DNA of 7,622 nt from an uncultured Bacteroidales bacterium. GTDB lineage: Bacteria > Bacteroidota > Bacteroidia > Bacteroidales > WCHB1-69. Of the stretch, positions 4,698 through 7,622 are shown piece after piece. A program made the position numbers and the translations under genes. The notes below the pieces were generated by a model. The model saw only the letters and a program-made list of their open reading frames with translations. It searched no databases and was not told the origin of the DNA. Every line of letters starts with the position of its first letter. Positions within the stretch are counted from its first letter, which is position 1. Location of the stretch: positions 1 through 7,622 of the forward strand of contig CAMJPH010000093.1 in assembly GCA_946407715.1 (NCBI GenBank). The letters are read 5' to 3'.

Positions 4698-6005
4698 TTA
4701 CACCCGCTCAATCCTCGCCCCCAACGCATTCAACCGCTCCACGATATGCTCGTAGCCTCGGTCGATCTGCTCAACATTCTGGATCACGCTCCTGCCCTCG
4801 GCACTCATGGCGGCAATGAGCAGAGCGATTCCGGCGCGGATGTCAGGGGAAGACATCTTGGTAGCCCTTAGCTGTTTCTCACGCGCAAGTCCTACCACGA
4901 TGGCACGGTGCGGGTCGCAGAGCACAATCTGCGCACCCATCGACTGCAGCATATCGACGAAGAACAAGCGACTCTCGAACATCTTCTGGTGAATCAGCAC
5001 GCTGCCCTTGGCCTGAATGGCCGTCACGAGGGCGATACTGATGAGATCGGGAGTGAACCCCGGCCACGGGGCATCGGCGATGGTCAGGATGGAGGCTTCC
5101 CGCGGGTCAGAGTAGATGCGATACGGCTCCTGCCCATGAACGATGAGATTGTCCCCTACCCTTTCAAACTGCACGCCCATCTTCCCGAAAGTGTAGGGAA
5201 TCAGCCCGAGATGGTCGCAGGCACAGTCCTTGATAGTCAGCTCCGACTGCGCCATAGCAGCCATGCCGATAAAGCTGCCCACCTCAATCATATCGGGGAA
5301 GATACGATGTGTGCATCCATGCAACTTCTTGACACCCTGTATTTTCAGCAGATTTGAACCGATGCCGGAAATTTTCGCGCCCATGTTATTCAGCATGGTA
5401 CAGAGTTGATAAAGATATGGCTCACAAGCAGCATTGAAGATGGTGGTCTCCCCTTCCGCCAAAACCGCCGCCATCACGATGTTGGCAGTGCCCGTCACGG
5501 AAGGTTCGTTCAGCTGCATGTAGCAGCCTTTCAACTGCTTGGCTTCCAACTCAAAGAACTTCTCGTCCGGGGAGGTGGTAATCACCGCGCCCAATTTCTC
5601 CAATCCCTCGAAGTGAGTGGTCAACGGGCGCCGTCCGATCTGGTCACCGCCAGGCTTGCCAGAGTAGGCCTTGCCGTAACGGCCCAACAGCGGACCGAGT
5701 ACCATGATGGAGGCGCGGATCTTGGTCGAAAGCCGTGCAAACTCGTCGGTACGCAGCTGCTCGAAATCGACATCCTCCGCCTGAAACGTGAACGTATGCT
5801 CATCCACCTCGGTTATTTTCACGCCCATCAGAGACAGAATCTGCCGATAACGCTGCGTGTCGAGGATGTTCGGGATGTTGGAAATGGTGACCGGCTCGTC
5901 GGTCAGCAACACGGCAGAGAGCACCTGCAAGGCTTCGTTTTTCGCGCCCTGCGGGGTGATCTCGCCATGAAGTTTATAACCGCCTTCGATGATGAATTCT
6001 GCCAT
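4698..6005 (-). CDS. murA: UDP-N-acetylglucosamine 1-carboxyvinyltransferase, Asp-type active site
   Basis: MurA makes the first committed peptidoglycan precursor in the cytoplasm by transferring enolpyruvate from PEP to UDP-GlcNAc. The 435-residue length is near the family norm of about 420. Visible family features are GAKNEAL with K22 and N23 (same numbers as E. coli), IRASIMVLGPLLGRYG (97-111), the catalytic loop KPGGDQIGRRP with Asp121, TGTANIVMAA (171-180), FTPDLISIAL with D320 matching E. coli D305, MFESRLFFV (342-350), and DIRAGIALLIAA with R390 matching R397. The usual active-site Cys (E. coli C115), which fosfomycin alkylates, is replaced by Asp121. The family predicts that such enzymes stay active and resist fosfomycin. 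The ATG at 6005 has an AT-rich leader and no Shine-Dalgarno. The gene follows pfp by 92 bp on the same strand. Confidence 0.97.
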   Translation of the reverse strand: MAEFIIEGGYKLHGEITPQGAKNEALQVLSAVLLTDEPVTISNIPNILDTQRYRQILSLMGVKITEVDEHTFTFQAEDVDFEQLRTDEFARLSTKIRASIMVLGPLLGRYGKAYSGKPGGDQIGRRPLTTHFEGLEKLGAVITTSPDEKFFELEAKQLKGCYMQLNEPSVTGTANIVMAAVLAEGETTIFNAACEPYLYQLCTMLNNMGAKISGIGSNLLKIQGVKKLHGCTHRIFPDMIEVGSFIGMAAMAQSELTIKDCACDHLGLIPYTFGKMGVQFERVGDNLIVHGQEPYRIYSDPREASILTIADAPWPGFTPDLISIALVTAIQAKGSVLIHQKMFESRLFFVDMLQSMGAQIVLCDPHRAIVVGLAREKQLRATKMSSPDIRAGIALLIAAMSAEGRSVIQNVEQIDRGYEHIVERLNALGARIERV

Positions 6006-6018
6006 GATGCTTATATTT

Positions 6019-6093
6019 GAGACGTGAGACGTGAGACATTGGGGTCTTTCGTTAATTCAAAGCCCTAAGTCTCAAGTCTCAAGTCCTAAGTCT
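6019..6093. repeat. Two heptamer tandem arrays, nearly inverted to each other, in the pfp-murA gap
   Basis: GAGACGT is repeated 2.7 times at 6019-6037, and YAAGTCY four times at 6066-6093 (TAAGTCT, CAAGTCT, CAAGTCC, TAAGTCT). The reverse complement of the second array has units GAGACTT, so the two arrays pair over about 17 bp with one mismatch per heptamer (15 of 17 paired), leaving a 28-nt loop. In the pfp-to-murA transcript this would fold as an imperfect hairpin. No T-run follows, so it is not a standard terminator. Confidence 0.8.
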
Positions 6094-6097
6094 TACC

Positions 6098-7330
6098 TTA
6101 TTCGGGAATCACAATCGGGAAATTCTGCGTGAACTCCATGCGGTACGGAGCACCGATGATGTTCGTCAGGAAATCGGTGTATTGATCCGTGAATTTGAAC
6201 TTATTGGCATCATAATAAGCAGCGGGAAGCGGGAAATTACCGATGTTGCCCATCTCGATGGCGTCGGTGTGGAACTCTTCGAGTTCATCGTAAGGAACGA
6301 TGTCGCGGAGCACAGGCATCTTGCCGTAGTCCTCGCGAAGCAAAAGGTCAACCACCTTGTCAGCCAACGTGGAGGTCAGACGGCGGTCGTACTCATAGCA
6401 CTTGCCGGAGCGCGGGATATAGCCGGAAATCTGTCCGCGGGCCTCGATGCCGAGACGCTTGTTGATTTCAGAAGCGATGACACCGCTCACGCCTCCGAAG
6501 CGCGGGTGACCGTATTCGTCGAGGTCAGAGCTGGCATACACCATGCCGAGTTCCTGCTTCTCGTCGTCCCACCAGCGCACACCTTCGGAAACAGCAATGA
6601 TGAGGCTATGTTTCGGAGAACGCATGTACATTTCCTTCACTGATTCGAAGAAGAACTCCTTGCGCTCCTTGGTCATCTCAACTTCAGGAACTAATGCCAT
6701 TTGGGCACCTCCGAAAGAGGCCGTTCCCGTGAGCCAGCCCGCGTCACGTCCCATGACTTCGAGGACCATGATGCGCTGGTGCGACTCGTTGGTGGTATGC
6801 AGCTTGGCGGTGAGTTTCTTGATAGCCATGGCACCTGACGGGAATCCTGGGCACAACACCGTTTCGAACTGCTGACCGTTATAGTGGTGGTAGGTACGGG
6901 TGCGCAGGTCGTTGTCTATCGTCTTCGGGAAACCGATGACGGGGATGCCGTAGGTTTCGTACATCTTCTTGGCCGCACCGTTGGTGTCGTCACCGCCGAT
7001 AGTCACGAGAACATCAATCTTGTAACGCTCAATGTTGCGGAGAATCTGCTGGGAACGGTCCTCGGGACTTTTCTTGCTCGGGAAGGGGTTGGTGCGGGAC
7101 GAAAGCAGTGCAGTACCACCGTAGAGTCCGTTATAGGGAATATTGGTCAGATCGACGATGTCGCCGTCGCCAAGCAGTCCCTTCCAGCCCTTAAGCACGC
7201 CATAGACGCGGAAGCCGAGCATGGAAGCGCGGTTGCGCACCGCCTCGATGCTGGAGTTGATAGCCGGGGTGTCACCGCCGCCGGAAAGAATCGCTAATGT
7301 TTTGCCACTGAAGAGTTTGTCTTTTCTCAT
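6098..7330 (-). CDS. pfp: 6-phosphofructokinase, pyrophosphate-dependent type
   Basis: This enzyme interconverts fructose 6-phosphate and fructose 1,6-bisphosphate in cytoplasmic glycolysis. The 410-residue protein shows the PFK signature blocks: ILSGGGDTPAINSSIEAV (14-31), VTIGGDDTNGAA (109-120), FPKTIDNDL (134-142), VLEVMGRDAGWLTG (189-202), and GYIPRSG (303-309) near the usual QRGG motif. The donor is read from two positions. The second Asp of GGDD (115) replaces the Gly of ATP enzymes, and Lys136 of PKTIDND replaces the Gly of PGTIDND. Both are the known marks of PPi-using enzymes. The reaction would then be reversible and save ATP, as reported for several anaerobes. The ATG at 7330 has an AT-rich leader. 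A TAnnTTTG -7 box lies about 58 nt upstream. It is divergent from htpG and probably cotranscribed with murA. Confidence 0.88.
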   Translation of the reverse strand: MRKDKLFSGKTLAILSGGGDTPAINSSIEAVRNRASMLGFRVYGVLKGWKGLLGDGDIVDLTNIPYNGLYGGTALLSSRTNPFPSKKSPEDRSQQILRNIERYKIDVLVTIGGDDTNGAAKKMYETYGIPVIGFPKTIDNDLRTRTYHHYNGQQFETVLCPGFPSGAMAIKKLTAKLHTTNESHQRIMVLEVMGRDAGWLTGTASFGGAQMALVPEVEMTKERKEFFFESVKEMYMRSPKHSLIIAVSEGVRWWDDEKQELGMVYASSDLDEYGHPRFGGVSGVIASEINKRLGIEARGQISGYIPRSGKCYEYDRRLTSTLADKVVDLLLREDYGKMPVLRDIVPYDELEEFHTDAIEMGNIGNFPLPAAYYDANKFKFTDQYTDFLTNIIGAPYRMEFTQNFPIVIPE

Positions 7331-7387
7331 AATTAATTGGATTATTTTACACTAATATTGATTGTTTCTCTGTAAATTTAGAACGTG

Positions 7388-7420
7388 CAAAATTACACAT
7401 TTATTCAATACGATAACAAG
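7388..7420 (-). promoter_or_regulatory. Promoter of pfp
   Basis: On the minus strand TAATTTTG (7395 to 7388) matches the Bacteroidetes TAnnTTTG -7 box exactly. CTTG 21 nt upstream (7420 to 7417) is a three-of-four match to the TTTG -33 box. The implied start near 7381 gives a leader of about 50 nt. The -33 element touches the inverted repeat at 7418-7439. Confidence 0.6.
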
Positions 7421-7439
7421 TGTTTTTTGATGAACACTT
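7418..7439. promoter_or_regulatory. AAGTGTT-N8-AACACTT inverted repeat between the pfp and htpG promoters
   Basis: Perfect 7-nt arms with an 8-nt spacer. It overlaps the pfp -33 region by 3 bp and is centred about 60 bp upstream of the predicted htpG start. It could be an operator for pfp or a binding site for the sigma-54 activator. No T-run follows, so it is not a terminator. Confidence 0.5.
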
Positions 7440-7461
7440 CAACAATCCCAGATTTCAAAAC

Positions 7462-7477
7462 TGGCACACTTTTTGCA
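7462..7477 (+). promoter_or_regulatory. Sigma-54 (RpoN) -24/-12 promoter of htpG
   Basis: TGGCAC-N5-TTGCA with GG at 7463-7464 and GC at 7475-7476, exactly 10 nt apart, which is the consensus geometry. Transcription would begin near 7488, leaving a leader of about 32 nt before the htpG ATG at 7520. No TAnnTTTG -7 box is seen in this orientation upstream of htpG. Confidence 0.7.
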
Positions 7478-7519
7478 ATATCCACGCCTGTCAATTGAAA
7501 ATATTAAAATCAAAAAAAT

Positions 7520-7622
7520 ATGCAGACAGGTAAAATTAATGTACAAACCGAGAATATCTTTCCCGTTATCAAGAAGTTTTTGTACTCTGATCACGAGATT
7601 TTCCTTAGAGAACTGATTTCCA
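7520..7622 (+). CDS. htpG: Hsp90-family molecular chaperone HtpG, N-terminal 34 codons (runs off the window)
   Basis: The frame from ATG 7520 starts [20 protein letters not shown] and continues [14 protein letters not shown]. This is the start of the Hsp90/HtpG ATPase (GHKL) domain, whose family form is [29 protein letters not shown]. HtpG is a cytosolic, ATP-dependent homodimeric chaperone. Only the first strand and helix are in the window; the ATP-binding Asn of the following NA motif lies just past the edge. The leader is A-rich without a Shine-Dalgarno, as usual in this phylum. The gene is divergent from pfp and has a sigma-54-type promoter 43-58 nt upstream of its ATG. Confidence 0.95.
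   Translation, partial: MQTGKINVQTENIFPVIKKFLYSDHEIFLRELIS

Noticed and set aside
5406..6020. 204-codon open frame on the plus strand inside murA
   Set aside because: It is fully antisense to a certain murA, has no recognisable domain and follows from codon bias in GC-richer genes.
6182..7297. Several plus-strand open frames opposite pfp
   Set aside because: All are shadows of pfp, whose family motifs run through the whole length.
7418..7439. Rho-independent terminator between pfp and htpG
   Set aside because: The genes diverge, so no terminator is needed, and the stem is AT-rich with no T-run after it.
7462..7482. Housekeeping TAnnTTTG promoter for htpG
   Set aside because: TTTTTGC is present, but the TA at the required position is missing; the sigma-54 geometry fits far better.

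Overview
The window looks like a chromosomal segment from a member of the Bacteroidales (Bacteroides/Prevotella/Porphyromonas-like). The evidence is Bacteroidetes-type -7 promoter boxes (TAnnTTTG), AT-rich leaders without Shine-Dalgarno sequences, a MurA with the PGGD active-site loop typical of this phylum, and an HtpG N-terminus of Bacteroidetes type. Every gene lies on the minus strand except htpG at the right edge.

Right part (about 4690-7622), core genome. A pyrophosphate-type phosphofructokinase gene (pfp) is followed 92 bp later by murA. Divergent from pfp is the 5' end of htpG. The shared intergenic region holds a near-perfect sigma-54 (-24/-12) promoter facing htpG, a TAnnTTTG -7 box facing pfp, and a 7-8-7 inverted repeat between them. 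The pfp-murA gap and the DNA just after murA are filled with heptanucleotide tandem repeats.

Middle part (about 2560-4660). A broken internal fragment of what looks like a DUF4369-type thioredoxin-like lipoprotein gene runs into a proline-iminopeptidase-like alpha/beta hydrolase. This is followed by a flavodoxin-family (iron-sulfur-flavoprotein-like) oxidoreductase. A roughly 40-bp leader sequence is present twice, before the oxidoreductase and before the gene fragment.

Left part (1-2490), a damaged and rebuilt type I restriction-modification locus. The N-terminal part of hsdR survives but has lost one base (frameshift) and everything after the first helicase motifs. It ends at a 58-bp-period repeat made of two hairpins with different arms but the same 11-nt core. 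Next come three exact-period 29-bp repeats, each a TTATAAG-N8-CTTATAA palindrome. They sit directly on the promoter of a two-gene unit: a class III nucleotidyl-cyclase-like (SatD-like) protein with a C-terminal helix-turn-helix, and a polytopic DUF3307 membrane protein. These two genes abut the start of hsdM and appear cotranscribed with it. The first 1.6 kb is visibly more AT-rich than the murA/pfp side, which suggests separate acquisition.

The strongest candidate for something undescribed is this left unit. A cyclase-fold/HTH protein plus a membrane partner is wired into the methyltransferase operon of a type I system whose restriction subunit is broken here, and an iterated palindrome lies over its promoter. 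All functional links are inferred from sequence pattern and gene order; no searches were run.
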